DNA of 64,000 nucleotides from Pseudoruegeria sp. SK021 (GTDB taxonomy: Bacteria > Pseudomonadota > Alphaproteobacteria > Rhodobacterales > Rhodobacteraceae): the NCBI RefSeq assembly GCF_002119405.1, contig NZ_MTBG01000001.1, forward strand, positions 464,993 to 528,992. Direction: 5' to 3'. This document shows, in pieces, positions 17,563 to 27,648 of this stretch (within the stretch, counting starts at the first letter, position 1; each line of letters starts with the position of its first letter). Under the pieces are notes generated by a model. That model was not told the DNA's origin and did not search any database. It saw nothing but the letters and a program-made list of their open reading frames with translations. The position numbers and the translations under genes are program-made.

Positions 17563-17649
17563 GGCTTCCTCAAAATGACTGGCTTATCGGGATCTTATGC
17601 GCCTGTGTGCACCCGAGTAGCAAGTCAAAGCGCCCACCCCCGGCCAAGT

Positions 17650-18051
17650 TCAACCCGCCCGGCCATCGGAATTCCAGAACGCCGATAACGACTGATGCCC
17701 CACCCGGGACAACCGGGCGCAGACTGCCATGATCGCCACCGTATCCCCACAGGTGGCCGCATCTTGCAGGTTTCGGGCCACACGCCGCAGCAACGGCAGC
17801 CCGATCTGTTCGGCAGTGGATTCCAGTTCTGCCGCCGTCTGGACCAAAAGGTCAGGTTGGACGGCGTTCTGGTCCCGCTCTATCTGCGACAGACATCGCA
17901 CCAGCGTTTCCATCCCTGCACAGAGCAGATCATCCGCCCGCGACCGCCCGAGATGCCGATAGAGATCGTCCAGCCGCCGGGAATCCAGCCGAATGGTTTC
18001 CACATGCCGTAAAACAGACAGATTCCTTGTCACATAACGCCCCTTTTCCAT
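17650..18051 (-). CDS. Small helical protein, possibly Hpt-like
   Basis: About 133 residues, almost entirely helical, with no signal or membrane segment. The pattern DDLYRHLGRSRADDLLCAGM, then LESTAEQIGLPLLRRVARNLQDA, resembles a four-helix histidine-phosphotransfer-like bundle known from other Rhodobacteraceae as a hypothetical protein, but I see no phospho-accepting His in the expected helix. The open frame begins with TTG at 18096; the ATG at 18051 behind a G-rich run is chosen, with modest certainty. Lies upstream of the M17 gene on the same strand and divergent from carbonic anhydrase. Confidence 0.55.
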   Translation of the reverse strand: MEKGRYVTRNLSVLRHVETIRLDSRRLDDLYRHLGRSRADDLLCAGMETLVRCLSQIERDQNAVQPDLLVQTAAELESTAEQIGLPLLRRVARNLQDAATCGDTVAIMAVCARLSRVGHQSLSAFWNSDGRAG

Positions 18052-18156
18052 CGCCCCCCTGCAATCTCTTGCAATTTGCCCGCCCTTCCTGAACAAGACC
18101 TTGTTCCCCTGCGGGAAACCGCATCAAATATCGTGCAAATCTTAGGGAGTTGACCG

Positions 18157-18843
18157 ATGGACGACCAAACGCCCGACATTACCAGCACAACCGGCCTCAA
18201 GATTCAGCCCGCCCCCGGCTATCTGATCCAACGCTATCGCGGATGGAAAGCGACCGATCACGTTGAAAATCAGGTCTGGTATCGACGGCTTGCGGAAAAG
18301 GGCCAACGGCCGCGCTGTATGGTGATTTCCTGCTGTGACAGCCGGGTTCATGTGACCGAATTGTTCGGCGCCGGCCCCGGCGAATTCTTCATTCACCGCA
18401 ATATTGCCAATCTGGTGCCGCCCTATGCCCCGGATACGGATCATCACGGCACCTCAGCGGCGTTGGAATACGCGGTCCGGCATTTGCAGATCGCCAACCT
18501 CATCATCATGGGCCATTCGATCTGCGGCGGAGTCGCCGGATGCCATCAGATGTGTGCGGGCGACAGCCCCGAATTGGATGATCCGGACAGTTTTATCGGC
18601 CGGTGGCTGGACATCCTGCGCCCCGGATATGAGCGGATCAAGGATCTGGACGGGATCGACGCGCAACAAGCGGCCTTGGAACGCGAGGCGGTCGTGGTTT
18701 CCATTGAAAACCTGATGACCTTTCCCTTTGTGCGCGACGCCATCGAGAATGGCGAATTGGCCGTGCATGGGATGTGGGTCAATGTCGCCAGTGGCGAGTT
18801 GGAAGTGCTGGACGGCGAAACCCGGAAGTTCGCGCCGGTCTGA
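18157..18843 (+). CDS. Beta-class carbonic anhydrase
   Basis: Interconverts CO2 and bicarbonate using zinc in the cytoplasm. The 228-residue protein has the beta-CA ligand motif CxDxR (C59, D61, R63 in SCCDSRVHV) and the HxxC motif (H120, C123 in GHSICGGV), plus the helix HRNIANLVPPY typical of the family. Start ATG at 18157 follows AGGGAG. Gene is single and ends in a strong terminator shared with asd. A SulP-type anion transporter is encoded 3.5 kb away, but a link is only a guess. Confidence 0.95.
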   Translation: MDDQTPDITSTTGLKIQPAPGYLIQRYRGWKATDHVENQVWYRRLAEKGQRPRCMVISCCDSRVHVTELFGAGPGEFFIHRNIANLVPPYAPDTDHHGTSAALEYAVRHLQIANLIIMGHSICGGVAGCHQMCAGDSPELDDPDSFIGRWLDILRPGYERIKDLDGIDAQQAALEREAVVVSIENLMTFPFVRDAIENGELAVHGMWVNVASGELEVLDGETRKFAPV

Positions 18844-18863
18844 CCCGGCACTTGCCAGCACAA

Positions 18864-18910
18864 CGCCCGGGCCTGAAAACAGGCCCGGGCGCGAAGGCTT
18901 AGCCTTTTTT
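18864..18910. terminator. Bidirectional terminator between carbonic anhydrase and asd
   Basis: A perfect 12-bp stem (CGCCCGGGCCTG / CAGGCCCGGGCG) with an AAAA loop, 18864-18891, followed on the plus strand by a second small stem and a TTTTTT run at 18905-18910 inside the asd 3' end. It separates the convergent genes. Confidence 0.82.
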
Positions 18911-19921
18911 CAGAACCCGGTTGCCCAGCGTTTCTGCAATCTGAACCGCGTTCAACGCCGCGCCTTTGCGCAGGTTGTCGCTGACGCACCACAGGTTGAT
19001 CCCGTTATCGATGGTGCTGTCCTGACGAATGCGGCTGATGAAGGTGGCGTAATCACCGACGCATTCGACCGGCGTGATGTAACCGCCGTCTTCGCGCTTA
19101 TCGATCACCATGATGCCGGGTGCTTCCCGCAGAATGTCGCGGGCTTCTTCTTCATCCAGATGCTCTTCGAACTCGATGTTGATCGATTCCGCGTGGCCCA
19201 CAAAGACCGGCACCCGAACGCAGGTCGCGGTGACCTTGATCGACGGGTCGATGATCTTTTTGGTTTCGGCCACCATCTTCCATTCTTCCTTGGTCGTGCC
19301 ATCCTCGAGGAAGACATCGATATGGGGAATCACGTTGAAGGCGATCTGCTTGGTGAATTTATTCGGCGCTTTTTCCTGACCGGGGACATACATGCCCTTG
19401 GTCTGATCCCACAGCTCGTCGATCGCTTCTTTGCCCGCGCCGGAAACCGACTGGTAGGTCGAAACAACCACGCGCTTGATCTTGGCACGATCATGCAGCG
19501 GCTTCAGGGCGACAACCATCTGGGCCGTCGAGCAATTCGGATTGGCGATGATGTTTTTCTTGGAATAGCCCATGATCGCTTCGGGATTCACTTCTGGCAC
19601 GATCAGCGGCACCTGCGGATCATAGCGATAGAGCGAGCTGTTATCGATCACGACGCATCCCGCACCAGCAGCACGCGGCGCATAGATTTTGGTCGCATCC
19701 GAACCAACCGCGAACAACGCGATATCCCAGCCGGTGAAATCAAATTGCTCCAGATCCTGGGTTTTCAGAGTCTTGTCGCCAAAGCTCACCTCGGTGCCCA
19801 TCGACTTGCGCGAGGCCAGAACAGCGATCTTGTCGACCGGGAATGCCCGCTCGGCCAGAATATTTAGCATTTCGCGGCCCACGTTGCCCGTGGCGCCGAC
19901 GACGACGACATTATACCCCAT
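18899..19921 (-). CDS. asd: Aspartate-semialdehyde dehydrogenase
   Basis: Reduces aspartyl-phosphate to aspartate semialdehyde with NADPH, feeding lysine/diaminopimelate, threonine and methionine synthesis. The 340-residue protein has the N-terminal NADP motif VVGATGNVGREML, the active-site Cys in ANPNCSTAQM, and the catalytic His region in the second half (CVRVPVFVGHAES). The open frame goes to 19987; the ATG at 19921 has an AAAGGAG site nine bases before it and gives the family N-terminus. Complete. Confidence 0.96.
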   Translation of the reverse strand: MGYNVVVVGATGNVGREMLNILAERAFPVDKIAVLASRKSMGTEVSFGDKTLKTQDLEQFDFTGWDIALFAVGSDATKIYAPRAAGAGCVVIDNSSLYRYDPQVPLIVPEVNPEAIMGYSKKNIIANPNCSTAQMVVALKPLHDRAKIKRVVVSTYQSVSGAGKEAIDELWDQTKGMYVPGQEKAPNKFTKQIAFNVIPHIDVFLEDGTTKEEWKMVAETKKIIDPSIKVTATCVRVPVFVGHAESINIEFEEHLDEEEARDILREAPGIMVIDKREDGGYITPVECVGDYATFISRIRQDSTIDNGINLWCVSDNLRKGAALNAVQIAETLGNRVLKKG

Positions 19922-19993
19922 ATTCCGGGACTCCTTTGTGTGTATCGGGCGTCCCCTATCGCACCAGCGCGCCCGAGGGAAGGGCAATGGGGA

Positions 19994-21136
19994 TTATTGG
20001 GCGACCGTTCTGTGCGCTTGCGCCAGTTTTGGCCGCACCAAATCGGGTGCCACGGCGACCGTTCCACCGGCGCCCGGGACCACTTTTGGATAATAAACCT
20101 GATCGAGATAGGTCATGAAGACATCGCGCAGACCGGCATCAAAGGTCAGGTCGTCAGCGCCAGAAAACGCGGCGGCAAGGTCAGCCGGACCATCAATCGG
20201 CGTGACCAGACCCGGCATCCGGAAGAACGCCTCGCCCAGCACCAGCACCGGGCGCTCATAGAAGAACGCCTGCAATCCGACCGAAGAATTCAAGGTAATG
20301 ACGGCCTTGGCAGCCTCGACCTGACGGAATGTGTCGGTGGCATTGTCGATCACAATCCGGCCTGGATGCGCCGCCATCGCCGCCGACAAGGTCTCGGTCA
20401 ACGGAATTTTCGACGACGGATGTTCCTTGAGCCGCAGATGCCAACCCGGGGGCAGATGCGCCGCTGCGGTCACCAACGCGGCGATGAAGCCATCCAGATC
20501 ACCGACCCAACCCGCGAATTGGCGAATCTGGGTGTCATCCGGCACTTGTAGCGGACAAAAGATAAAATTCTGCCCGGCCAAAGCCGATGCATCGTCGCTT
20601 TGGCCCACATCAGCGCGCTTGGACTGGCGCGCGGTCAGGGTTTCTTTCATTTGCATCCAGCCCATCCCGGATCGCGACGGCGCGTCTGCCGCCCAATTCC
20701 GGTAAAAGGCTGGGTCCCGGGGCAGCGAATTCAACTGATTGATCCCGACCGGATCGACGGTCACCCGCCCCGGCAAGGGCGCGCGTTCTAGATAGACCCG
20801 GGGCCGCCCGGCATCCTTGGCCGCCGCCATAAACGCCCGCCGGGTGCCGGTCAGCCCGTTCCAGGCCACCGCCACGGCATCAGGATGGGTGTCGAACAGG
20901 TGGCGGAACCAGTTGTACTGCACCGAATAGAGCATTTTCTTCAAGGTCGGCGTACCGCGACTGCGCGGTTGATGCTTGGCGGTGCGCAGCGCGTCGCGGG
21001 CCCGGTCTGCGGTTTCTGGATAGCCGCGAAAGCGCCAGCGCAGATCGGAAATGCAGGTGCCGCCGCCGCCCGTCTCGCAAACCGAGGCCATCATGCCGTC
21101 GATTTCCGGATTGCCGTCTTTCAGATAATAATACAT
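19994..21136 (-). CDS. Capsule polysaccharide biosynthesis-type protein (KpsS/KpsC-like)
   Basis: A 380-residue cytoplasmic protein resembling the capsule polysaccharide biosynthesis family to which KpsS and KpsC belong (Kdo-linker glycosyltransferases). The best visible signs are FCPLQVPDDTQIRQF, LRLKEHPSS and the later VITLNSSVGLQAFFYERPVLVLGEAFF, a conserved N-S-x-G-x-x-A block of the family. It lies far from the export genes at 43-46 kb but could act in the same pathway. Upstream of asd on the same strand but 72 bp away, probably transcribed on its own. Confidence 0.77.
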   Translation of the reverse strand: MYYYLKDGNPEIDGMMASVCETGGGGTCISDLRWRFRGYPETADRARDALRTAKHQPRSRGTPTLKKMLYSVQYNWFRHLFDTHPDAVAVAWNGLTGTRRAFMAAAKDAGRPRVYLERAPLPGRVTVDPVGINQLNSLPRDPAFYRNWAADAPSRSGMGWMQMKETLTARQSKRADVGQSDDASALAGQNFIFCPLQVPDDTQIRQFAGWVGDLDGFIAALVTAAAHLPPGWHLRLKEHPSSKIPLTETLSAAMAAHPGRIVIDNATDTFRQVEAAKAVITLNSSVGLQAFFYERPVLVLGEAFFRMPGLVTPIDGPADLAAAFSGADDLTFDAGLRDVFMTYLDQVYYPKVVPGAGGTVAVAPDLVRPKLAQAHRTVAQ

Positions 21137-21190
21137 CGCCGCCCTCGTTGCTGTGCCTGTCGCTGCTCCGCCCCGGACCGCCCGCCGGGA

Positions 21191-22039
21191 TCAGCGCAAC
21201 AGCAAGAATGGGATCGGCGAGGACCGCATCACCTCGGAGGTGGTAGAACCGACAATCATGCTGCGGATCCGCGAGTGGCGATAGCCCGCCATGATCAACA
21301 AATCGATGTTTTCCGCCGTGATCTGGGCCGGAATCGCATCTTCGGCCGGCGCCGCAGCAATCCCGGTGGTGACGTTATAGCCGCCGCCGCGCAACAAAGC
21401 CGCCGCCCCGTCGATCCGGCTGCGTGTCTCGGCAGTCTCAGCGCCGACAAACAGCAAATGGCAGTCGGTGCCCGCAAACACCTTACTGCGCGCCACATGA
21501 TCCACCGCCTTCAGCGATTGAGGCCCGCCGTCGAACGCCACCATGATCCGTTTGATTGGCTTAAAGGCCTGATTACACACCAGAACCGGCTTAGTGCTGG
21601 CGCGGACGACCCGCTCAACGTTGGAGCCAAGGTGCAACTTGGCGGTCTCTGCTGCCTCGCCGCGCTTGCCAATCAGGATGAGATCGGCGTCGGCTTCCAT
21701 GCCTTGAACAGTTTCGACCAGATCGCCATTGCGCAGCCGTGTTTCAACGCGGCGCACGCCATCCGCCTCCAGACGCGCCTTGGCATCCTCCAGAATGGCG
21801 CGGCCCCGCTTTTGCGCCAGTCGCGCCCGTGCTTCATCCAGTTCGGCCAGTTCCTCCAGAAGCGCCGTCCGCGCGCCCAGCCCGATATTACCGCTGAGAT
21901 CGCTCTTAACCCCTTGCCGGTGGCCAAGAATATGGGCGACGATCACGCGGCGGTCCGTGCGTCCGGCGATCCATGCGGCATGATCGCAAACGCTTGTCGA
22001 ATAGGCCGATCCGTCAACCAGTGCGATTAAATCAGTCAT
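21191..22039 (-). CDS. Universal stress protein, tandem UspA domains
   Basis: A 282-residue protein made of two Usp domains (about 1-145 and 150-282). The first has the ATP-binding signature G-x2-G-x9-G-S as GKRGEAAETAKLHLGS; the second ends in the analogous AGYRHSRIRSMIVGSTTSEVM. Cytoplasmic stress-response factor of the tandem UspE-like type. It follows the SulP transporter gene by 23 bp and is likely co-transcribed with it. Confidence 0.92.
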   Translation of the reverse strand: MTDLIALVDGSAYSTSVCDHAAWIAGRTDRRVIVAHILGHRQGVKSDLSGNIGLGARTALLEELAELDEARARLAQKRGRAILEDAKARLEADGVRRVETRLRNGDLVETVQGMEADADLILIGKRGEAAETAKLHLGSNVERVVRASTKPVLVCNQAFKPIKRIMVAFDGGPQSLKAVDHVARSKVFAGTDCHLLFVGAETAETRSRIDGAAALLRGGGYNVTTGIAAAPAEDAIPAQITAENIDLLIMAGYRHSRIRSMIVGSTTSEVMRSSPIPFLLLR

Positions 22040-22062
22040 GGTCAGCCCTCAGTGTTGCATCA

Positions 22063-23571
22063 TTAATGTTGCATCATCTTATCAAGCGCCCCGGGCTTGT
22101 CATGAACCCCAAGCTTGTCGACGATGGTTTCGCTGGCCGCATTCATGCCGATGATCTCGACATCGGCGCCATCGCGGCGAAATTTCAGAACAGCCATATC
22201 GAGCGCTGCCACCGACGAAATATCCCAGATATGGGCACCGCTGACATCAATGACCACCCGCTCCAGCGACTCGCCATAATCGAACGATTCGGCGAAGCTG
22301 TTGGCTGAGGCGAAGAACAACTGCCCCTGGATGACATAGCGCCGTTCGACCCCGTCCTCAGACAAGGTCGATGTGACTCGGAAAATCTGCGCAATTTTGC
22401 CCGCGAAGAACAGGCCGGACAATAGCACGCCGGTCAACACGCCCAGCGCCAAGTTATGGGTGTAGACCGTGACGGCAACTGTCGCCAACATGACGATGGA
22501 CGAACTGGTCGGGTGTTCGCGCAACGACCGGATCGACGACCACGAGAACGTCCCGATCGACACCATGATCATGATTGCCACCAGTGCGGGCATCGGAATT
22601 TGCCGCACCAGATCACCCAGACCCACGATCAGGATCAACAAAAAGACACCGGCCACGAAACACGATAGCCGCCCGCGCCCGCCGGATTTCACGTTGATCA
22701 TCGACTGACCAATCATTGCACAGCCAGCCATGCCGCCCATGAAGCCGGTGACGGTATTGGCCAACCCCTGCCCGATACATTCCTGATTCTTATCGCTTTT
22801 CGTGTCGGTCAGATCATCGACAAGCGATGCGGTCATCAGGCTTTCCAACAGGCCAACCACCGCGACTGCGATCGAGACCGGGAAGATGATCTGCAAGGTT
22901 TCGAAGTTCAGAGGGATGTCTGGCAGCAGGAAAATCGGCAAGGTTGAGGGCAGTTCGCCCATATCGCCCACGGTCCGCACATCAAGGTTCAGGACAACCG
23001 ACAAGGTGGTCAGAACGACAATTGCGATCAACGGAGACGGCACCGCCGTGGTCAGGCGCGGCAGCAGATAGATAATCGCCAGCCCGGCCGCGACCAGTAC
23101 ATAGGTGATTCCCGTGACGCCGATCAGTTCCGGCAATTGCGCGATGAAGATCAGGATCGCCAACGCATTCACAAAGCCGGTCATGACAGAGCGCGACACG
23201 AAGCGCATCACGGAGCCCAGCTTCAGGAAACCCGCGCCGATCTGCAACAGACCGGCCAGAACGGTGGCTGCCAGAAGGTATTGCAGCCCATGGTCACGCA
23301 CCAGCGTGACCATTAGAACTGCCGTTGCCGCGGTCGCCGCCGAGATCATGCCCGGTCGCCCACCGGCGATCGCGGTCACAACAGCAATGGAAAACGACGC
23401 ATAAAGCCCGATCTTCGGATCAACGCCCGCAATGATCGAGAAGGCGATGGCCTCAGGAATCAGGGCCAACGCCACGACAAGTCCGGCGAGCAGGTCAGCC
23501 CGAACATTGCCCAGCCAGTCGGCCCGCAGCCTGTTCAATCGATCACTTGCCAAAAGACGCGTTCCCTTCAT
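22063..23571 (-). CDS. SulP family inorganic anion transporter with STAS domain
   Basis: A 502-residue secondary transporter of the SLC26/SulP type (sulfate or bicarbonate). The N-terminal sulfate-transporter motif is seen in [22 protein letters not shown], followed by multiple membrane helices up to ~residue 385, and a C-terminal cytoplasmic STAS domain with the phosphorylatable-type loop ([20 protein letters not shown]). Nearby carbonic anhydrase (18157) makes a bicarbonate role conceivable but sulfate is as likely. Co-directional with the universal stress protein gene. Confidence 0.93.
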   Translation of the reverse strand: MKGTRLLASDRLNRLRADWLGNVRADLLAGLVVALALIPEAIAFSIIAGVDPKIGLYASFSIAVVTAIAGGRPGMISAATAATAVLMVTLVRDHGLQYLLAATVLAGLLQIGAGFLKLGSVMRFVSRSVMTGFVNALAILIFIAQLPELIGVTGITYVLVAAGLAIIYLLPRLTTAVPSPLIAIVVLTTLSVVLNLDVRTVGDMGELPSTLPIFLLPDIPLNFETLQIIFPVSIAVAVVGLLESLMTASLVDDLTDTKSDKNQECIGQGLANTVTGFMGGMAGCAMIGQSMINVKSGGRGRLSCFVAGVFLLILIVGLGDLVRQIPMPALVAIMIMVSIGTFSWSSIRSLREHPTSSSIVMLATVAVTVYTHNLALGVLTGVLLSGLFFAGKIAQIFRVTSTLSEDGVERRYVIQGQLFFASANSFAESFDYGESLERVVIDVSGAHIWDISSVAALDMAVLKFRRDGADVEIIGMNAASETIVDKLGVHDKPGALDKMMQH

Positions 23572-23716
23572 TATCGCGAAAGGGTCTAGTCTGGGTCAGG
23601 GCAAAAGACCAGTAGGTACGCTGCAATTTCGGGATCGAACACACATTCGGCAGGTGGGACCGCACAACAGCCGGGAAAACGTCGGGCGGCATGTGCGCCC
23701 CTAAACACGTTCACCG

Positions 23717-26113
23717 TCAATTCGATGCGCTCTGAGCGGCTAGAAGCGCATCCGCTGCCGCGCGGATTGCTTGGCTGCGATCAATTAGGCTGCGGGTCTC
23801 GCGCAAGCTGGGAGACCCGGGGTCACCGGCGGCGGTGCCTTCTGGCAGCGCCGCCAGACTGGCGCCCGGGATCGGGTCAGAGATTGCTGCCCCACCCTGC
23901 ACAGCCCCCCCCAGAGCCCGCATTTGGGATGCAAGCAGCTTGCGCGTCCCTTCGGGCAGCAGCGCTTCGGCTGTGGACCAATCCTCCGCCATCCATGCCA
24001 AACGGGCGGCAGTCGCGGCATCACCATCAGCTTGCGACAAGGCGCCTGCCTCCCGGTATGCCCCGGCCTGCTCCAACGCTCGCAGGCGGATCGCGCGGGC
24101 ATCCGATGTCTCAAGCTGGACAACCCGGGCCAGGGCCTCGACCGGACGACCGTTCAGCAGCGCATTTTCCGCGAGGGCGATCTGCCGAGCCGGATCTGGC
24201 ACCGCCACCATTCCCCGATTCTGTGTCTGCACCTCTGCCGGAAGGAATTTGCGCGAGAGGTCCGAAAAGCCCAAACGCAACAATCGGTTGGAAATCGCGT
24301 CGGTCGCCGCCAATGGCAGCGGAAACGGCAGAGCGTCGGGCGGATATGCCGCCGCAAGAATTAGAAAATGGCCATCGTCGGTGTCGGTAGCAACTTGCAT
24401 CGCCAGACGGTCCATCATCGGCGACAGTTCGTGCATATTGGCGAAATCCGACCCGGAAAATCGCGTCAGATAGCGCAAAGCGTCCTCGTGCTGCCCTGCC
24501 GCGGCCAGCGCGTCCAGATAGGCGGCGAGCAAGTCCAGTCCTGCAGCCGTGCCTTTCGTCTGGTGAATCAGCGCCGTCACCCGATCCCGTTTTTCTACCG
24601 GGACGGGCACCCCCACCCGCGCGATTTCACGCAACAGTTGCGCTTCGGCCTCTGCCGAAGTCTCGGAGTTGCCCGCCGCCGCGCGTTCAAGCTGTTTCGC
24701 TGTCTCGGAATCTGGCCCATGTGGTTGAGCTTTGGCAATCTCAATTGCCATGGTCGATTCCGGCGTTTTTTCTATCCTGAGGACGGCATCGCGCACCAAT
24801 GCGGCGGCGTCGTTCCGTCCAAGCTCTCGCAACCGTTCAGACAGCAGCGGTCCCATCAGCCGTCGCAGATGAATAGGTAATGCCGACGCGGTGCGCAGGA
24901 TCGCTTTTTCGTCAACGGCTGTCGACGGGCGCGTTTCGCCCCAGGCCAGCAATCCCCAAAGCGCACCGGCTGAATTGCATGAGACCTGAGACTGGAGAAA
25001 ATCGCTTCCGCCCGCCTTCGGATGATCCAGCAACAGCGCCATATCCGCAAGGACTTGCGCGTACCTACCGGGCTGCGGATAGGCCGCCAGGACGGATCGC
25101 GCCTCGGCACCGAAGCCGAGATAGGCATAAGCCTCGGTCAATGCTATGACCGCCTCGGGCGCCGGCGTATCACCCGCAGCAATCAGGTTCGCGCGGGCCT
25201 GCGAAAGCATCTTGTCCGGGGCGATGTCCGATACAGTATTCCAAAGGGCGAAATCGCTTGCGGGAAGGCACTGAGGATCGATGTGTTCCAGAGTTCCTTC
25301 GGCCTGCGCACGCGCAAGGTCGATTCCCGTCCGCATTTCTACATGGTCCGCCTGATCCGGGTCCATCCGGGCGGGCGGCAGGTCGATCCGCGCGCCCGGC
25401 TCGGACGACTCTTGTGCCGGGACGTTTGGCGCCGAAGACGCATCGTCCCGAGAGGTCAAACTGACGGCGGGCCCTGCCGGAAGCGCAGCAGTCGCAAGGC
25501 CTTGGGACATTGCCCGTCCCAACTGCTCGGCCAAAGCGGCTTCAAAACCGGCCTGTACGGCGCGCGGTTGCGCGGGAACCAGGACTGCCCCTCCTGGGCG
25601 GGACGCGCCGGGAAATATAACCGGAAAGGTCACTTCGCCTGCGGCAGAGCCGACGCTACCGAGGGGCAATAAGGTCGGAAACGCTGACGGCTCATCGGTG
25701 AGATCATCGACGGATGTCAAGGCCGTTAGACCCGTTTCGAAGGGCGATGCGGGCGGCGCAGTGCCATCCTTGATGTCCACAACCAGAATTCCCGGCTTAT
25801 ATTCGAACGCCTGCGCGTGACAAAGGCAGGTGACCGACAATACGACGACCCCTGCTTCCACTTGGGCATCGAGAATCCGCGACTTTGGGATGAAGTCGAA
25901 GACCCCTGACAGGTCGTAGGGCGGCGCCACCGGCAGTACCTCAAGCCCGTATCCTTTCGCGATCCGGCCTAATTTCCAGTCTACCGGTGCGCCGTAATAT
26001 AGCACCAGACGCGAGAACGTCTCGTGCTCGCCTGACCGGACCGTCACAACATTCTGCGCCCCGGCCTGCGATGCTAAAACGACGAACGAAAGTAGGAACG
26101 CAAGACGGGTCAT
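23717..26113 (-). CDS. Large secreted repeat-rich protein of the flagellar cluster
   Basis: A 798-residue exported protein. MTRLAFLLSFVVLASQAGAQ is a signal peptide; the first ~110 mature residues (FSRLVLYYGAPVDWKL...PGILVVDI) look like an AMIN-type beta domain that in other proteins binds cell wall. The rest is helical and Ala-rich, suggestive of TPR/Sel1-like repeats (e.g. EAYAYLGFGAEARSVL, YLDALAAAGQHEDALRYL). Start chosen at 26113 because that ATG overlaps the motA stop (ATGA). Last gene of the fliL-motE-motA operon, so a periplasmic role at the motor or stator is plausible, but no function is known to me. Confidence 0.75.
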   Translation of the reverse strand: MTRLAFLLSFVVLASQAGAQNVVTVRSGEHETFSRLVLYYGAPVDWKLGRIAKGYGLEVLPVAPPYDLSGVFDFIPKSRILDAQVEAGVVVLSVTCLCHAQAFEYKPGILVVDIKDGTAPPASPFETGLTALTSVDDLTDEPSAFPTLLPLGSVGSAAGEVTFPVIFPGASRPGGAVLVPAQPRAVQAGFEAALAEQLGRAMSQGLATAALPAGPAVSLTSRDDASSAPNVPAQESSEPGARIDLPPARMDPDQADHVEMRTGIDLARAQAEGTLEHIDPQCLPASDFALWNTVSDIAPDKMLSQARANLIAAGDTPAPEAVIALTEAYAYLGFGAEARSVLAAYPQPGRYAQVLADMALLLDHPKAGGSDFLQSQVSCNSAGALWGLLAWGETRPSTAVDEKAILRTASALPIHLRRLMGPLLSERLRELGRNDAAALVRDAVLRIEKTPESTMAIEIAKAQPHGPDSETAKQLERAAAGNSETSAEAEAQLLREIARVGVPVPVEKRDRVTALIHQTKGTAAGLDLLAAYLDALAAAGQHEDALRYLTRFSGSDFANMHELSPMMDRLAMQVATDTDDGHFLILAAAYPPDALPFPLPLAATDAISNRLLRLGFSDLSRKFLPAEVQTQNRGMVAVPDPARQIALAENALLNGRPVEALARVVQLETSDARAIRLRALEQAGAYREAGALSQADGDAATAARLAWMAEDWSTAEALLPEGTRKLLASQMRALGGAVQGGAAISDPIPGASLAALPEGTAAGDPGSPSLRETRSLIDRSQAIRAAADALLAAQSASN

Positions 26114-26979
26114 GCGGCTTTCTGACGGGCATCTTTCAATGCCTCTTCCAGTTCTGAAAAGGACGGCCGGATATGGCTGGGCGTATTCTGACGGCCAACT
26201 TCGATACAAATGTTCGCCGCGTGATTGTGCAGGTTTGCCACTAGAACCTCGCGGATCAGTTGATAAAAATGCCCGTCCTCCTCGATCACACTTTTGACCC
26301 GAGCGGCAAAAGGGCCGACCAGACCATAGGCCATGAACACACCCAGAAAGGTTCCGACCAGCGCCCCACCGATCAATTTCCCCAATACCTCAGGCGGTTG
26401 GTCGATCGACCCCATCGTCTTGATCACGCCCAGAACGGCCGCAACGATGCCCAATGCGGGCAAGCCATCTGCCATCGTCTGGAGCGCATGACTGGAATGC
26501 ATTGCGTGATGGAAATTTTCGTCCATCCGTTTCTCCAGAACTTCCTCGACCTGATGTGGATCGTCAAAATTCATCGAGGCTGATCGCAACGTATCGCAAA
26601 TCAGCTCCACGGCCTCACGATCCGCAAGGATTTTGGGATAGCCGGTGAAGATCGATGATTGGTCCGGGGCTTCGATATGCTCTTCCAGCCCCACCGGATT
26701 TTGCCGTGCAAATCGGATCAGTTCCGACAAAAGACAGAGCAGATCTCGATAATCGGTCGCCTTCCATTTCGGGCCCTTGAATACCTTGCCCACGTCTTTC
26801 AGCGTGTGGCGTACCGCCGCCATGTCATTTGAGATCAGAAACGCGCCGACTGCCGCGCCGCCGATAATGGCAAGTTCATAGGGCAACGACTTGACGATAA
26901 TCGACATTTTGCCGCCGGCCGCCAGATATCCTCCGAAGACCATCACGAAGATGACGATAATTCCGATAATGCCAACCAT
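26110..26979 (-). CDS. motA: Flagellar motor stator protein MotA
   Basis: A 289-residue stator subunit that conducts the ion flux with MotB to turn the flagellum. Four membrane helices: two near the N-terminus (VGIIGIIVIFVMVFGGYLAAGG; ELAIIGGAAVGAFLI) and two later (MADGLPALGIVAAVLGVIKTMG; GALVGTFLGVFMAYGLVGP), with the long cytoplasmic loop between. Charged residues in that loop (R/E around KRMDENFHHAM) would contact FliG. MotB is not in the window. Starts 72 bp after motE. Confidence 0.95.
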   Translation of the reverse strand: MVGIIGIIVIFVMVFGGYLAAGGKMSIIVKSLPYELAIIGGAAVGAFLISNDMAAVRHTLKDVGKVFKGPKWKATDYRDLLCLLSELIRFARQNPVGLEEHIEAPDQSSIFTGYPKILADREAVELICDTLRSASMNFDDPHQVEEVLEKRMDENFHHAMHSSHALQTMADGLPALGIVAAVLGVIKTMGSIDQPPEVLGKLIGGALVGTFLGVFMAYGLVGPFAARVKSVIEEDGHFYQLIREVLVANLHNHAANICIEVGRQNTPSHIRPSFSELEEALKDARQKAA

Positions 26980-27051
26980 TCATGTTCTCCAACGGATCTA
27001 ATGAGACGCGTTCAGGCTGTCAGAAAGTGGTGAAGAATATCCTTCAAAAAT

Positions 27052-27648
27052 TTATTCTGTCGGAACATCGACATTTCTCCCGGCCAGAATCACGCTGATG
27101 GAATAGGCCGTGGCCGGTTGCAGCCCAGAGAAAATTTGCGCGGCCGTATCCGCGCGCATGCGGCCAAGGAAGCCGGCGGCGAATTGCGGGTCCATCTCCT
27201 CAAAGACCTGCGCGGCCTCTTTCGGCTTCATATTCTCATAAACCGTTATCAACTGCACAATGTCGCCCTCAGCTGCCGTTTCGGCGAGGGCGATCATAGC
27301 AGAGAGACTGGACTCGGCCTTTTGCAGTTCCGCCAACTGGGCGGTTGCCAGCCGCGCCATAACATCAAGGTCTCGTTCTCTTTCATCTAAGGCATCCCGC
27401 CGCTGATCAAGCGCCTGCGCCCTCTGGGTCAACCCGGCAAGCAAATCATTGACCTCTGCTGCGGAAATATCAGGCGCGGTAGTCGCATCAATGCTCGGCC
27501 CGGAAGGCGTAAGCGCTGCCACCTCTTTCGCGATAGCTTCTGCGGTTCCGCCCAGCAGGCGAACCACCACCGAAGCGCAAAACAGTGAGGCAATCACCAA
27601 ACTCACATTGGCACCACGCCTTTTTTTGGTGATCCTGTTGGAGCTCAT
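27052..27648 (-). CDS. motE: MotE-like flagellar protein with MgtE-N-type domain
   Basis: A 198-residue protein with an N-terminal membrane anchor (VSLVIASLFCASVVVRLLGG), a coiled-coil segment (~65-120) and a C-terminal MgtE N-domain-like helical region (YENMKPKEAAQVFEEMDPQFAAGFLGRM). MotE is a periplasmic chaperone for MotC in some alphaproteobacteria; here it is in the stator operon. Its ATG overlaps the stop of the upstream coiled-coil protein gene (ATGA). Confidence 0.82.
   Translation of the reverse strand: MSSNRITKKRRGANVSLVIASLFCASVVVRLLGGTAEAIAKEVAALTPSGPSIDATTAPDISAAEVNDLLAGLTQRAQALDQRRDALDERERDLDVMARLATAQLAELQKAESSLSAMIALAETAAEGDIVQLITVYENMKPKEAAQVFEEMDPQFAAGFLGRMRADTAAQIFSGLQPATAYSISVILAGRNVDVPTE

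Noticed and set aside
18728..19867. 379-residue open frame antisense to asd
   Set aside because: Spans a terminator and the asd gene; no homology features.
20885..22030. 381-residue open frame antisense to the capsule-type and Usp genes
   Set aside because: Covers two well-supported genes; no recognisable protein.
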